Assembly: GCF_024612015.1 (NCBI RefSeq) | Contig: NZ_CP102512.1 | Span: 6,944,001-7,008,000 of the forward strand | Direction: 5' to 3' | DNA: 64,000 nt | DNA from: Streptomyces sp. CA-210063 | GTDB taxonomy: Bacteria > Actinomycetota > Actinomycetes > Streptomycetales > Streptomycetaceae | Part shown: piece after piece, positions 35,551-44,269 of the stretch | Numbering within the stretch: position 1 is the stretch's first letter | Layout of the letters: each line of letters starts with the position of its first letter | The notes under the pieces: model-generated | What the model saw: the letters and a program-made list of their open reading frames with translations, nothing else | Databases searched by the model: none | What the model was told of the DNA's origin: nothing | Program-made: the position numbers and the translations under genes

Positions 35551-36399
35551 ATGACACAGAAGACCGAGCTGTACGTACCCAAGGGCGCCACCGCGAACGA
35601 CCGGTACGTCGTCGACATCGACCCCGGGCGGGCCGGCTGGACCCACAGCAGCCTGCGCATCGTGGAGTTGGGGCCGGACGGCACGCACACGTTCACGACG
35701 GGGGACAGCGAGTGGATCGTGCTGTCCCTCAATGGCGGTTGTACGGTGCGGGTATCGGGCGAATCCGGTGAATCGGGCGGCGAAGAGGGCGCAGAGTTTC
35801 AGATCCTGGGCAGGGAGAGCGTGTTCGCCGGAGTCTCCGACTTCGTGTACGCGCCCCGTGACGCCCGGGTACAGATCGCCTCCGGCGCGGGAGGCCGCTT
35901 CGCTTTGGCAGGAGCGAAGTGCGAGCGACGACTCCCCGCCCGCTACGGCCCCGCGCCGGAGGTCCCCGTGGAAGACCGCGGCAGCGGCACCTGCGCCCGG
36001 CAGGTGCGCAACTTCGCCTCCGCCGACGCCTTCGAGTGCGACAAGCTGATCACCGTCGAGGTCATCACCCCCGGCGGCAACTGGTCCTCGTACCCGCCGC
36101 ACAAGCACGACGAGAACCGGCCGGGCGAGGAGACCGAGCTCGAAGAGATCTACTACTTCGAGATCGAGGGTCCGGGCGGCTTCGGATACCAGCGGGTGTT
36201 CCCCTCCCGCGAGGGCGGTTCCGACGTCCTCGCGGAGGTCCGTTCCGGTGACGCGGTGCTCGTTCCCGACGGCTGGCACGGCCCGTCCATCGCGCAGCCC
36301 GGCCACAGCATGTACTACCTGAACGTGATGGCCGGTCCGGGCTCCGAGCGGCAGTGGCGGATCTGCTTCCACCCGGAGCACACGGAGGGGTACCGATGA
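35551..36399 (+). CDS. iolB: 5-deoxy-glucuronate isomerase
   Basis: A 282-residue bicupin. The C-terminal cupin has the metal-site motif SSYPPHKHDE with a later Glu (ETELEEIYYFEI) and GWHGPSIAQPGHSMYYLNVM. IolB converts 5-deoxy-glucuronate to 2-deoxy-5-keto-gluconate, the substrate of IolC. It starts 7 bases after the aldolase gene and overlaps iolD by four bases (ATGA). A Gly/Glu-rich insertion (SGESGESGGEEG) lies in the first cupin. Confidence 0.93.
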   Translation: MTQKTELYVPKGATANDRYVVDIDPGRAGWTHSSLRIVELGPDGTHTFTTGDSEWIVLSLNGGCTVRVSGESGESGGEEGAEFQILGRESVFAGVSDFVYAPRDARVQIASGAGGRFALAGAKCERRLPARYGPAPEVPVEDRGSGTCARQVRNFASADAFECDKLITVEVITPGGNWSSYPPHKHDENRPGEETELEEIYYFEIEGPGGFGYQRVFPSREGGSDVLAEVRSGDAVLVPDGWHGPSIAQPGHSMYYLNVMAGPGSERQWRICFHPEHTEGYR

Positions 36400-38279
36400 G
36401 CACGACCCGGCTTACGGTCGCCCAGGCACTGGTCCGCTTCCTTTCCGCCCAGTACACCGAGCGTGACGGCGAGCGGCAGCGGCTGATCGGTGCCACCTGG
36501 GGCATCTTCGGCCACGGCAATGTCGCGGGCCTCGGCCAGGCGTTGATCGAGTACGCCGACGACATGCCGTACCTCCAGGGCCGCAACGAGCAGGCGATGG
36601 TCCACGCGGCCGTCGGCTACGCCCGGCAGTCGGGCCGCCTCTCCACGCACGCCGTGACGACGTCGATCGGCCCGGGCGCCACCAATCTCGTCACCGGTGC
36701 CGCACTCGCCACGATCAACCACCTCCCGGTCCTGCTCCTCCCCGGCGACATCTTCGCCACCCGGCCCGCGGACCCGGTTCTCCAGCAGCTCGAAGTCCCG
36801 TACGCGGGCGACATCAGCGTCAACGACTGCCTGCGCCCGGTGTCGAAGTACTTCGACCGGATCACCCGCCCCGAGGCCCTGATCCCGGCCGCGCTCCAGG
36901 CGATGCGCGTCCTCACCGACCCCGTCGAGACGGGCGCGGTCACGCTCGCCCTCCCGCAGGACGTGCAGGCGGAGGCGTACGACTGGCCGGAGGAGTTCTT
37001 CGCCGAGCGGACCTGGTACGTCCGCCGTCCGGCCGCCGACGCGAGCGAACTGGCCGCCGCCGTACGGGCGATCCGAGAGGCCCGCCGCCCCCTGATCGTC
37101 GCCGGTGGCGGCGTCCACCACGCCCGCGCCGAGGAGGCGCTCGCCGAACTCGCCGACGCCACCGGCATCCCGGTCGCCTCCACCCAGGCCGGCAAGGGCT
37201 CGCTGCGTCACGACCACCCGCAGGACGTGGGCGGCATCGGCCACACCGGCACCGCGACCGCGAACGAACTCGCCCGCACCGCCGACCTGGTGATCGGCGT
37301 GGGCACCCGGTACACGGACTTCACCACCGCCTCCGGCACCCTCTTCGCCGCCGACGGCGTCCGCTTCCTCAACCTCAACATCGCGCCCCACGACGGCCAC
37401 AAGCTCTCCGGGCTGCCGCTGATCGCGGACGCGCGAACGGGGCTGGAGGCGCTCACCGAGGCGCTGGCGCGGCATGGACACCGGGTCGCGGACGCGTACG
37501 TCGCCGAGTACGCGGAGGACAAGCAGCGCTGGGAGCACCGCGTCGACGCCTGCTACGAGGCCGACGAGCCGGACACCCGGCCCACCCAGGCCCAGGTCCT
37601 CGGCCTCCTCGACGAGATCGTCGACGAGTCCGACATCCTCATCAACGCGGCCGGTTCCCTCCCCGGTGACCTGCACAAACTGTGGCGGGCGCGGTCGCGG
37701 GACCAGTACCACCTGGAGTACGGCTACTCCTGCATGGGGTACGAGATCCCGGCCGCGATCGGCGTCCGTATGGCCGCCCCCGGGCGCCCGGTGTGGGCGC
37801 TGGTCGGCGACGGCACGTATCTGATGATGCCGACGGAGATCGTCACGGCCGTGCAGGAGAACATCCCGATCAAGGTGCTGCTCGTGCAGAACCACGGGTA
37901 CGCGTCCATCGGCGGCCTCTCGGAGACGGTCGGCGGTGAGCGGTTCGGCACCGCCTACCGGCACCGCAACCCCGACGACGGCCTGTTCACGGGTGCCCCG
38001 CTGCCCGTGGATCTCGCCGCCAACGCGGCCAGTCTCGGCCTGCGCGTCCTGCGCGCCAAGACGGTCCGTGACCTGCGCGCCGCCCTCGCCGAGGCGCGGG
38101 CGGCCGACACTCCCACATGTGTCTACGTGGAGACCGAAACGGCAGACACAGTGTCGGGCCCGCCTCCCGCGCAGGCCTGGTGGGATGTTCCTGTGGCCGA
38201 GACCGCGACCCGCTCGTCGGCGGTCAAGGCCCGCGAGGAGTACGACCGGCACGTCTCAACCCGACGCCGCCATCTGTGA
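36396..38279 (+). CDS. iolD: 3D-(3,5/4)-trihydroxycyclohexane-1,2-dione hydrolase
   Basis: A 627-residue thiamine-diphosphate enzyme of the acetohydroxyacid-synthase superfamily. The N-terminal Pyr domain has the catalytic Glu in GRNEQAMVHAAVGYAR, the middle domain is Rossmann-like, and the C-terminal PP domain shows VGDGTYLMMPTEIVTAVQEN then HGYASIGG. IolD opens the ring of the diketo-inositol to 5-deoxy-glucuronate. Start overlaps the iolB stop. Confidence 0.94.
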   Translation: MSTTRLTVAQALVRFLSAQYTERDGERQRLIGATWGIFGHGNVAGLGQALIEYADDMPYLQGRNEQAMVHAAVGYARQSGRLSTHAVTTSIGPGATNLVTGAALATINHLPVLLLPGDIFATRPADPVLQQLEVPYAGDISVNDCLRPVSKYFDRITRPEALIPAALQAMRVLTDPVETGAVTLALPQDVQAEAYDWPEEFFAERTWYVRRPAADASELAAAVRAIREARRPLIVAGGGVHHARAEEALAELADATGIPVASTQAGKGSLRHDHPQDVGGIGHTGTATANELARTADLVIGVGTRYTDFTTASGTLFAADGVRFLNLNIAPHDGHKLSGLPLIADARTGLEALTEALARHGHRVADAYVAEYAEDKQRWEHRVDACYEADEPDTRPTQAQVLGLLDEIVDESDILINAAGSLPGDLHKLWRARSRDQYHLEYGYSCMGYEIPAAIGVRMAAPGRPVWALVGDGTYLMMPTEIVTAVQENIPIKVLLVQNHGYASIGGLSETVGGERFGTAYRHRNPDDGLFTGAPLPVDLAANAASLGLRVLRAKTVRDLRAALAEARAADTPTCVYVETETADTVSGPPPAQAWWDVPVAETATRSSAVKAREEYDRHVSTRRRHL

Positions 38280-38295
38280 GCAAGGAGTTTCTGGC

Positions 38296-39798
38296 ATGAC
38301 GAAGATCGTCAACCACTGGATCGGCGGCAAGACCGTCGAAGGCGCGTCGGGTACGTTCGGGCCGGTCACGGACCCGGCGACCGGCGCGGTCACCACCAAG
38401 GTCGCCTTCGCGACCGTGGGCGAGGTCGACGCGGCGGTCCGCACCGCCAAGGAGGCCTTCGCCACCTGGGGCCAGTCCTCGCTGGCCCAGCGCACCTCCA
38501 TCCTGTTCAAGTTCCGCGCGCTGCTCGACGCCAACCGTGACGCGATCGCCGAGCTGATCACCGCCGAGCACGGCAAGGTGCACAGCGACGCGCTCGGCGA
38601 GGTCGCGCGCGGCCTGGAGATCGTGGACCTGGCCTGCGGCATCAACGTCCAGCTGAAGGGCGAGCTGTCGACGCAGGTCGCCAGTCGCGTGGACGTCGCC
38701 TCCATCCGCCAGCCGCTGGGCGTCGTCGCGGGCATCACGCCGTTCAACTTCCCGGCGATGGTCCCGATGTGGATGTTCCCGATGGCCATCGCGACCGGCA
38801 ACACCTTCGTGCTGAAGCCGTCCGAGAAGGACCCGTCGGCCTCGATCAAGATCGCCGAACTGCTGTCGGAGGCGGGCCTGCCCGACGGCGTGTTCAATGT
38901 GATCCACGGCGACAAGGTGGCGGTGGACCGCCTCCTGGAGCACCCGGACGTCAAGGCGATCTCCTTCGTCGGCTCGACCCCGATCGCCCGCTACATCCAC
39001 ACCACGGCCTCCGCCAACCACAAGCGCGTCCAGGCCCTGGGCGGCGCCAAGAACCACATGCTGGTCCTCCCGGACGCGGACCTGGACGCGGCGGCGGACG
39101 CGGCGGTCTCGGCGGCGTACGGCTCGGCCGGCGAGCGTTGCATGGCCATCTCGGCCGTGGTGGCGGTAGGCGCGATCGGCGACGAACTCGTGGACAAGAT
39201 CCGCGAGCGCGCCGAGAAGATCAAGATCGGCCCCGGCAACGACCCCACGTCGGAGATGGGCCCGCTGATCACCGCCGTGCACCGCGACAAGGTGGCGTCC
39301 TACGTCACGGGCGCGGCCGAAGAGGGCGCGGAAGTGATCCTCGACGGCACGGGCTACACGGTCGACGGCTTCGAGGACGGCCACTGGATCGGCATCTCGC
39401 TCCTCGACAAGGTGCCCACGACCGCGAAGGCGTACCAGGACGAGATCTTCGGCCCGGTCCTCTGCGTCCTCCGCGTGGACACGTACGAGGAGGGCATCTC
39501 CCTCATCAACGCCTCCCCGTTCGGCAACGGCACCGCGATCTTCACCCGCGACGGCGGCGCCGCCCGCCGCTTCCAGCTGGAGGTCGAGGCCGGCATGGTC
39601 GGCGTCAACGTCCCGATCCCGGTTCCCGTCGGCTACCACTCCTTCGGCGGCTGGAAGGACTCCCTCTTCGGCGACCACCACATCTACGGCAACGACGGCA
39701 CCCACTTCTACACCCGGGGCAAGGTCGTCACCACCCGCTGGCCCGACCCGGCCGACGCCCCCACAGGCGTGGACCTCGGGTTCCCGCGCAACCACTGA
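38296..39798 (+). CDS. mmsA: CoA-acylating methylmalonate-semialdehyde dehydrogenase
   Basis: A 500-residue aldehyde dehydrogenase of the MmsA/IolA subgroup. It has NHWIGGKTVEGASG, GITPFNFPAMVPMWMFPMAI, and the nucleophile Cys282 in GSAGERCMAIS, without the Glu that hydrolytic ALDHs use. It converts malonate semialdehyde (from inositol) or methylmalonate semialdehyde (from valine) to acetyl- or propionyl-CoA. GGAG lies 8 bases before the ATG. It closes the iol operon. Confidence 0.94.
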   Translation: MTKIVNHWIGGKTVEGASGTFGPVTDPATGAVTTKVAFATVGEVDAAVRTAKEAFATWGQSSLAQRTSILFKFRALLDANRDAIAELITAEHGKVHSDALGEVARGLEIVDLACGINVQLKGELSTQVASRVDVASIRQPLGVVAGITPFNFPAMVPMWMFPMAIATGNTFVLKPSEKDPSASIKIAELLSEAGLPDGVFNVIHGDKVAVDRLLEHPDVKAISFVGSTPIARYIHTTASANHKRVQALGGAKNHMLVLPDADLDAAADAAVSAAYGSAGERCMAISAVVAVGAIGDELVDKIRERAEKIKIGPGNDPTSEMGPLITAVHRDKVASYVTGAAEEGAEVILDGTGYTVDGFEDGHWIGISLLDKVPTTAKAYQDEIFGPVLCVLRVDTYEEGISLINASPFGNGTAIFTRDGGAARRFQLEVEAGMVGVNVPIPVPVGYHSFGGWKDSLFGDHHIYGNDGTHFYTRGKVVTTRWPDPADAPTGVDLGFPRNH

Positions 39799-39800
39799 GC
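39784..39800 (+). repeat. Direct repeat of the mmsA tail, left copy
   Basis: Seventeen bases, CCGCGCAACCACTGAGC, covering the last codons and stop of mmsA, recur at 40321-40337; over 26 bases the copies agree at 22 positions. The 520 bases between hold two hairpins and one small gene. Confidence 0.85.
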
Positions 39801-39805
39801 ATCTG

Positions 39806-39848
39806 CACATGCCCGCCGGCCAGGAAGCAGTAGGGCGGCGGGCATGTG
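39806..39848. terminator. 13-bp perfect hairpin after mmsA
   Basis: CACATGCCCGCCG at 39806-39818 pairs perfectly with 39836-39848 (loop 17). A second hairpin follows, AACGGCCCC at 39915-39923 with 39939-39947. Either can end the iol transcript; the latter has a GTTGTTC tail. Confidence 0.75.
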
Positions 39849-40027
39849 TGAGCCTGGTGGTGGCGCTGCAAATCCCGGGAGTGCACAACACCCGCTCCGC
39901 CCGGCCCGCATGCGAACGGCCCCCGTCCTCGTTGAGGCGGGGCCGTTGTTCGTCGCGCAGTACTGGTTAGCCTGGCCGGTATCGGGTACTTCGTCCGAAA
40001 ATACCCCACTTCGAACGGAGTGCCGGC

Positions 40028-40300
40028 ATGGTCATCCAAAAGATGCACGACATGGGCATCCGCAGCGAACACGCCTACCTCGCCGCCTTCGGCAGCATCG
40101 GCCTCTCCATCGCCACCTGGGTGACATCTCTCAAAGCCGAACCCGTCGGCGGCCTGGCCCGCGCAGACCGCTGGGGCATCTTCATCGGCGAATGGGCACC
40201 CACCTTCTTCGGCCTCGGCGTGGCCCTCTCCCACTACGAACAACAAGACGGCACCCTCACCGCCAGCGTCCACGAACTTCGCGAACAAAAGGCCGGCTGA
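40028..40300 (+). CDS. Small two-helix membrane protein
   Basis: A 90-residue protein with two hydrophobic segments (about 17-34, AYLAAFGSIGLSIATWV; about 50-66, FIGEWAPTFFGLGVAL) joined by a short basic loop, and an acidic/polar tail. No family recognised. ACGGAG stands 8 bases before the ATG. It lies within the segment bounded by direct repeats of the mmsA tail and uses more A-ending codons (GAA, AAA) than the iol genes, which hints at separate origin. Confidence 0.7.
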   Translation: MVIQKMHDMGIRSEHAYLAAFGSIGLSIATWVTSLKAEPVGGLARADRWGIFIGEWAPTFFGLGVALSHYEQQDGTLTASVHELREQKAG

Positions 40301-40320
40301 CTGCGGGTCATCCCGGGGGT

Positions 40321-40337
40321 CCGCGCAACCACTGAGC
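40321..40337 (+). repeat. Direct repeat of the mmsA tail, right copy
   Basis: Identical to 39784-39800. Followed by an 8-bp hairpin (40352-40359/40371-40378, CCGCGCCC) that may be the original downstream terminator of mmsA. Confidence 0.85.
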
Positions 40338-40386
40338 CGCACCGTCTCGGCCCGCGCCCTTGTGTTTCAGGGGCGCGGCCGCTGGA

Positions 40387-40416
40387 GGACGGGTCGGGCA
40401 GGGGCGGCGGGGGCGA
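40387..40416 (+). repeat. Dispersed repeat B, copy 2
   Basis: Shares its final 17 bases with 30764-30780, and looser similarity upstream. Again it follows a hairpin-rich AGGGGCGCG segment after a gene end. Confidence 0.7.
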
Positions 40417-40562
40417 CTTATCAGGTTGCTGTCAGGTCCGTTCCCCACCCCCGCATACCGCGACCGCTGTATGCCGAATTCCCCCCGTACGACCGTGGGA
40501 TGCCCCACTCTTCCCCCCTGAGGGGGCCATGAGGCACCGGCAGGGCCCCTTACCGTTGACGC

Positions 40563-43220
40563 ATGGATCTTCGACTGCCCGGACTGCGACTGCGCGCGGC
40601 GCTGCGGCGGAGGCCGCGGCGGGCCCTCGCCGCCGCGGCCGCCGTCGTCGTGCTCGTCGGCGCGGGCACCTGGACCGCCACCGCCTCGGACGAAGCGGCG
40701 CCGGTGAAGCGCACCGACCAGGCCATGGGCACGGCCGAGGGCGTGCGCATCGACACCTCGTACTTCACCTCCGGCACCGGCGGTCGCCGCCCCGCCGTTC
40801 TGCTCGCGCACGGCTTCGGCGGCAGCAAGGACGACGTCCGGCAGCAGGCCGAGGACCTCGCCCGGGACGGCTACGCGGTGCTGACCTGGTCGGCCCGCGG
40901 CTTCGGAGAGTCGACCGGCAAGATCGGGCTGAACGACCCGAAGGGCGAGGTCGCGGACGTCTCGAAGCTGATCGACTGGCTCGCGAAGCGCCCCGAGGTC
41001 CAGCTGGACAAGGACGGCGACCCCCGGGTGGGCGCCGCCGGCGCCTCGTACGGCGGGGCGGTGTCGCTGCTGGCCGCCGGATACGACGACCGCGTCGACG
41101 CCGTCGCGCCCGCGATCACGTACTGGAACCTGTCGGACGCCCTGTTCCCGAACGGCGTCTTCAAGAAGCTGTGGGCCGGCATCTTCTTCAACACCGGCGG
41201 CGGCTGCGACAAGTTCGAGACCCGGCTCTGTGAGATGTACCAGCGGGTCGCCGAGTCCGGGCAGCCCGACGCCGAGGCCGTGAAGCTCCTCGACGAGCGC
41301 AGCCCCGAGGCCGTCGGCGATCGTATCGACGTGCCCACGCTGCTGCTCCAGGGCCAGACCGACTCCCTCTTCCCGCTCGGCCAGGCCGACGCCGCCGCCG
41401 AGGCGATCAAGGCCAACGGCGCGCCCGTGGACGTCGACTGGATCTCCGGCGGCCACGACGGCGGCGACATGGAGGCGGACCGCGTCCAGTCCCGCGTCAA
41501 CGCCTGGTTCGACCGCTATCTGAAGGACGACAAGGGAGCGGACACCGGTTCGGCGTTCCGCGTCACCCGCACCCTCGGCACCGGCTCCGGGGACGGCGAG
41601 CCCCGCCTGAGCGGTACGATCGACGACGCGTACCCGGGCCTGGAGAGCGACCCCACGTCGATCGCCCTCGCCGGACGCGAGCAGAGCTTCGAGAACCCGG
41701 CCGGCGCCAACCCGCCCGCCGTGTCGGCCCTGCCCGGCCTCGGCGCCGCCGGCGGCCTCTCCCAGCTGTCCTCGCTCGGCGTCAGCATCTCCCTCGACTT
41801 CCCCGGCCAGTTCGCCGCGTTCCAGTCGGAGCCCGTCGCGGACGACCTCCAGATCACGGGCTCGCCCACGGCCACGGTCCATGTGAAGTCGACCAGCGAG
41901 GACGCCGTCCTCTTCGCCAAGGTCTACGACGTCGGCCCGAACGGCACCTCCCAGGTGCTCCCCTCGCAGCTCGTCGAGCCCATCCGGGTGGAGGGCGCCA
42001 AGTCCGGCAAGGACGTCGAGCTCACCCTCCCGGCCATCGACCACGAACTCGACGACGGCCACAGCCTGCGCCTGGTCCTCGCTTCCACCGACCTCGGCTA
42101 TGCCTCCCCGGCGACCCCGGCGACGTACACCGTCTCCCTGAAGGGCGACCTGGAGGTGCCCACGCCGCTCGGCCGGGCCGACCGGACGGACGTGCTGCCG
42201 GCCTGGGTCTGGTACCTGCCGATCAGCGGCGCGGTGATCGCCGCGATCCTGCTGGTCACCGGCCGCCGCCGCATCGTCACCCCCGCCCCCGATCCCGCGC
42301 TCGCCGAGGTCCCGCTCCAGATCACCGATCTGAGCAAGAAGTACAAGAACGGCGACCGCTACAGCGTCCGCGACCTCTCCTTCCGTGTCGAGAAGGGCCA
42401 GGTCCTCGGCCTCCTCGGACCGAACGGCGCGGGCAAGACGACGACCCTGCGCATGCTGATGGGTCTGATCCAGCCGGACGGCGGCCAGATCCGCGTCTTC
42501 GGTCACGCGATCGTGCCGGGCGCCCCGGTGCTCTCCCGGGTCGGCGCCTTCGTCGAGGGCGCGGGCTTCCTCCCGCACCTGTCCGGCCGCGAGAACCTGG
42601 AGCTGTACTGGCAGGCCACCGGCCGCCCCGCCGAGGACTCCCACCTGGACGAGGCCCTGGAGATCGCCGGCCTCGGCGACGCCCTGGCCCGCGCGGTCCG
42701 CACCTACTCCCAGGGCATGCGCCAGCGCCTGGCCATCGCCCAGGCCATGCTCGGCATGCCCGACCTGCTCATCCTCGACGAGCCGACGAACGGACTCGAC
42801 CCGCCGCAGATCCGCGAGATGCGCGAGGTCATGATCCGCTACGCGGCGGCCGGCCGTACCGTCATCGTCTCCAGCCACCTGCTGGCGGAGGTCGAGCAGA
42901 CCTGCACGCATCTCGTCGTCATGGACCACGGCAAGCTCGTCCGGGCGGGCCAGGTGAGCGACATCGTCGGCTCCGGCGACACGCTGCTGGTCGGCACGTC
43001 CGAGCCCCTGGACGAGCCCATGGTCGAGAAGATCGCCGCCCTGCCGGGTGTCGACTCGGCCGTGCGCGCCGCCGACGGCCTGGTGGTCCGCCTCGACGCC
43101 GACGGCAGCGCCCAGCGCCTGGTCGCCGAACTCGTCCGGCTGGAGGTCCCCGTGGAGTCGGTCGGCCCCCACCGCCGCCTCGAAGACGCCTTCCTCACCC
43201 TGATCGGAGAGTCCGCATGA
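40563..43220 (+). CDS. Membrane-spanning fusion: extracytosolic S15-like hydrolase plus ABC ATPase
   Basis: An 885-residue protein. Basic N-terminus and first helix (20-37), then an alpha/beta hydrolase of the X-Pro dipeptidyl-peptidase/CocE type (50-330) with likely triad Ser162 (GASYGG), Asp267 (QTDSLF) and His298 (GGHDGG), and its C-terminal jelly-roll (340-535). A second helix (548-566, VWYLPISGAVIAAILLVTG) returns to the cytosol, where residues 583-885 form an ABC ATPase: Walker A GPNGAGKT 619-626, signature YSQGMRQR 715-722, Walker B DLLILDE 734-740. Thus hydrolase outside, motor inside. The next gene, overlapping by four bases, is its permease. TACCGT ends 7 bases before the ATG, suggesting a leaderless message. 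Function unknown. Confidence 0.9.
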   Translation: MDLRLPGLRLRAALRRRPRRALAAAAAVVVLVGAGTWTATASDEAAPVKRTDQAMGTAEGVRIDTSYFTSGTGGRRPAVLLAHGFGGSKDDVRQQAEDLARDGYAVLTWSARGFGESTGKIGLNDPKGEVADVSKLIDWLAKRPEVQLDKDGDPRVGAAGASYGGAVSLLAAGYDDRVDAVAPAITYWNLSDALFPNGVFKKLWAGIFFNTGGGCDKFETRLCEMYQRVAESGQPDAEAVKLLDERSPEAVGDRIDVPTLLLQGQTDSLFPLGQADAAAEAIKANGAPVDVDWISGGHDGGDMEADRVQSRVNAWFDRYLKDDKGADTGSAFRVTRTLGTGSGDGEPRLSGTIDDAYPGLESDPTSIALAGREQSFENPAGANPPAVSALPGLGAAGGLSQLSSLGVSISLDFPGQFAAFQSEPVADDLQITGSPTATVHVKSTSEDAVLFAKVYDVGPNGTSQVLPSQLVEPIRVEGAKSGKDVELTLPAIDHELDDGHSLRLVLASTDLGYASPATPATYTVSLKGDLEVPTPLGRADRTDVLPAWVWYLPISGAVIAAILLVTGRRRIVTPAPDPALAEVPLQITDLSKKYKNGDRYSVRDLSFRVEKGQVLGLLGPNGAGKTTTLRMLMGLIQPDGGQIRVFGHAIVPGAPVLSRVGAFVEGAGFLPHLSGRENLELYWQATGRPAEDSHLDEALEIAGLGDALARAVRTYSQGMRQRLAIAQAMLGMPDLLILDEPTNGLDPPQIREMREVMIRYAAAGRTVIVSSHLLAEVEQTCTHLVVMDHGKLVRAGQVSDIVGSGDTLLVGTSEPLDEPMVEKIAALPGVDSAVRAADGLVVRLDADGSAQRLVAELVRLEVPVESVGPHRRLEDAFLTLIGESA

Positions 43221-44107
43221 GCACGCTGGCCGAGCGCGCCGAACGCGGCGACCCCGCGGCACCCGTGGAGGTCGCCGACGGCTACCGCGCGGGCCGCACC
43301 CTGCCCTTCAGGGTCGAGCTGGTCCGGCAGCTGAAGCGCCGGCGCACGATGGTCATGGGCGGCATCCTGTTCGCCCTGCCGCTCGTGCTGCTGATCGCCT
43401 TCCAGGTCGGCGGCACGCCCGGCGAGGGCAACAACCGGGTGAACCTGATGGACACGGCCACCGCGTCCGGCGCGAACTTCGCCGCGGTGAACCTGTTCGC
43501 CGCGGCGGGCTTCCTGCTCGTCATCCCCGTCGCCCTGTTCTGCGGCGACACGGTCGCCTCGGAGGCCAGCTGGTCCTCCCTGCGCTATCTCCTCGCCGCG
43601 CCCGTGCCACGCGCCCGGCTGCTGTGGTCCAAGCTCGCCGTGGGGCTCACGCTCAGCCTGGCGGCGCTCGTGCTGCTGCCGGTCGTCGCGCTCGCCGTCG
43701 GCACGGCCGCCTACGGCTGGGGCCCGCTGGAGCTGCCCACGGGCAGTGAACTCGCCCCGGGCGCCGCCGCCCAGGCCCTGCTGATCACCGTGGCGTACAT
43801 CTTCGTGTCCCAACTGGTCACCGCCGCCCTGGCGTTCTGGCTCTCCACGAAGACCGACGCCCCGCTCGGCGCGGTCGGCGGCGCCGTCGGCCTCACCATC
43901 GTCGGCAGTGTCCTCGACGAGGTGACCGCCCTCGGCGACTGGCGCGACTTCCTCCCCACGCACTGGCAGTACGCCTGGCTGGACGTCGTCAACCCGCAGC
44001 CGGACTACACTGACATGATCCAGGGCGTCTCCATCTCCATAACGTACGCGCTGGTGCTGTTCGCCCTGGCCTTCCGGGGTTTCAGCCGCAAGGACGTCGT
44101 CTCGTAG
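43217..44107 (+). CDS. ABC-2-type permease partner of the hydrolase-ATPase fusion
   Basis: A 296-residue protein with a cytosolic N-terminal arm and about six hydrophobic helices (FALPLVLLIAFQVGG, FAAAGFLLVIPVALFCGDTV, SLAALVLLPVVALAVG, and others), the plan of ABC-2 exporters, including the cytosolic SLRYLLAAPVPRARLLWSKL coupling region. Overlaps the fusion gene by four bases (ATGA), so the two form one transporter with export direction expected. Confidence 0.88.
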   Translation: MSTLAERAERGDPAAPVEVADGYRAGRTLPFRVELVRQLKRRRTMVMGGILFALPLVLLIAFQVGGTPGEGNNRVNLMDTATASGANFAAVNLFAAAGFLLVIPVALFCGDTVASEASWSSLRYLLAAPVPRARLLWSKLAVGLTLSLAALVLLPVVALAVGTAAYGWGPLELPTGSELAPGAAAQALLITVAYIFVSQLVTAALAFWLSTKTDAPLGAVGGAVGLTIVGSVLDEVTALGDWRDFLPTHWQYAWLDVVNPQPDYTDMIQGVSISITYALVLFALAFRGFSRKDVVS

Positions 44108-44188
44108 GTCAACGGAGGATCACCCACCGGTCTCGACGGGCCCCCGCCGTGGCCGCTTCGAGACGCATCCGCAACACCCCGTAGCGCA

Positions 44189-44269
44189 CATCCGGGCCCC
44201 CTCCGCCGTCACAGTCACAACAGTCGCCCACGGAAAGGCGACAGGTGACGTGGCTAGGGGGCCCGGATG
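44189..44269 (+). promoter_or_regulatory. Three nested stems covering the ribosome site and start of the VWA gene
   Basis: Outer stem: 44189-44202 with 44256-44269, 14 perfect pairs (CATCCGGGCCCCCT). Middle: 44207-44212 with 44245-44250 (CGTCAC). Inner: 44223-44228 with 44237-44242 (GTCGCC, loop CACGGAAA). The right outer arm contains both the AGGGGG ribosome site and the ATG, so folding would hide them. It could be a translational switch; a terminator for the ABC operon is the alternative. Confidence 0.6.

Noticed and set aside
40308..43262. 984-codon minus-strand open frame opposite the hydrolase-ABC fusion
   Set aside because: No recognisable domain, and the plus strand has complete hydrolase and ATPase motifs.
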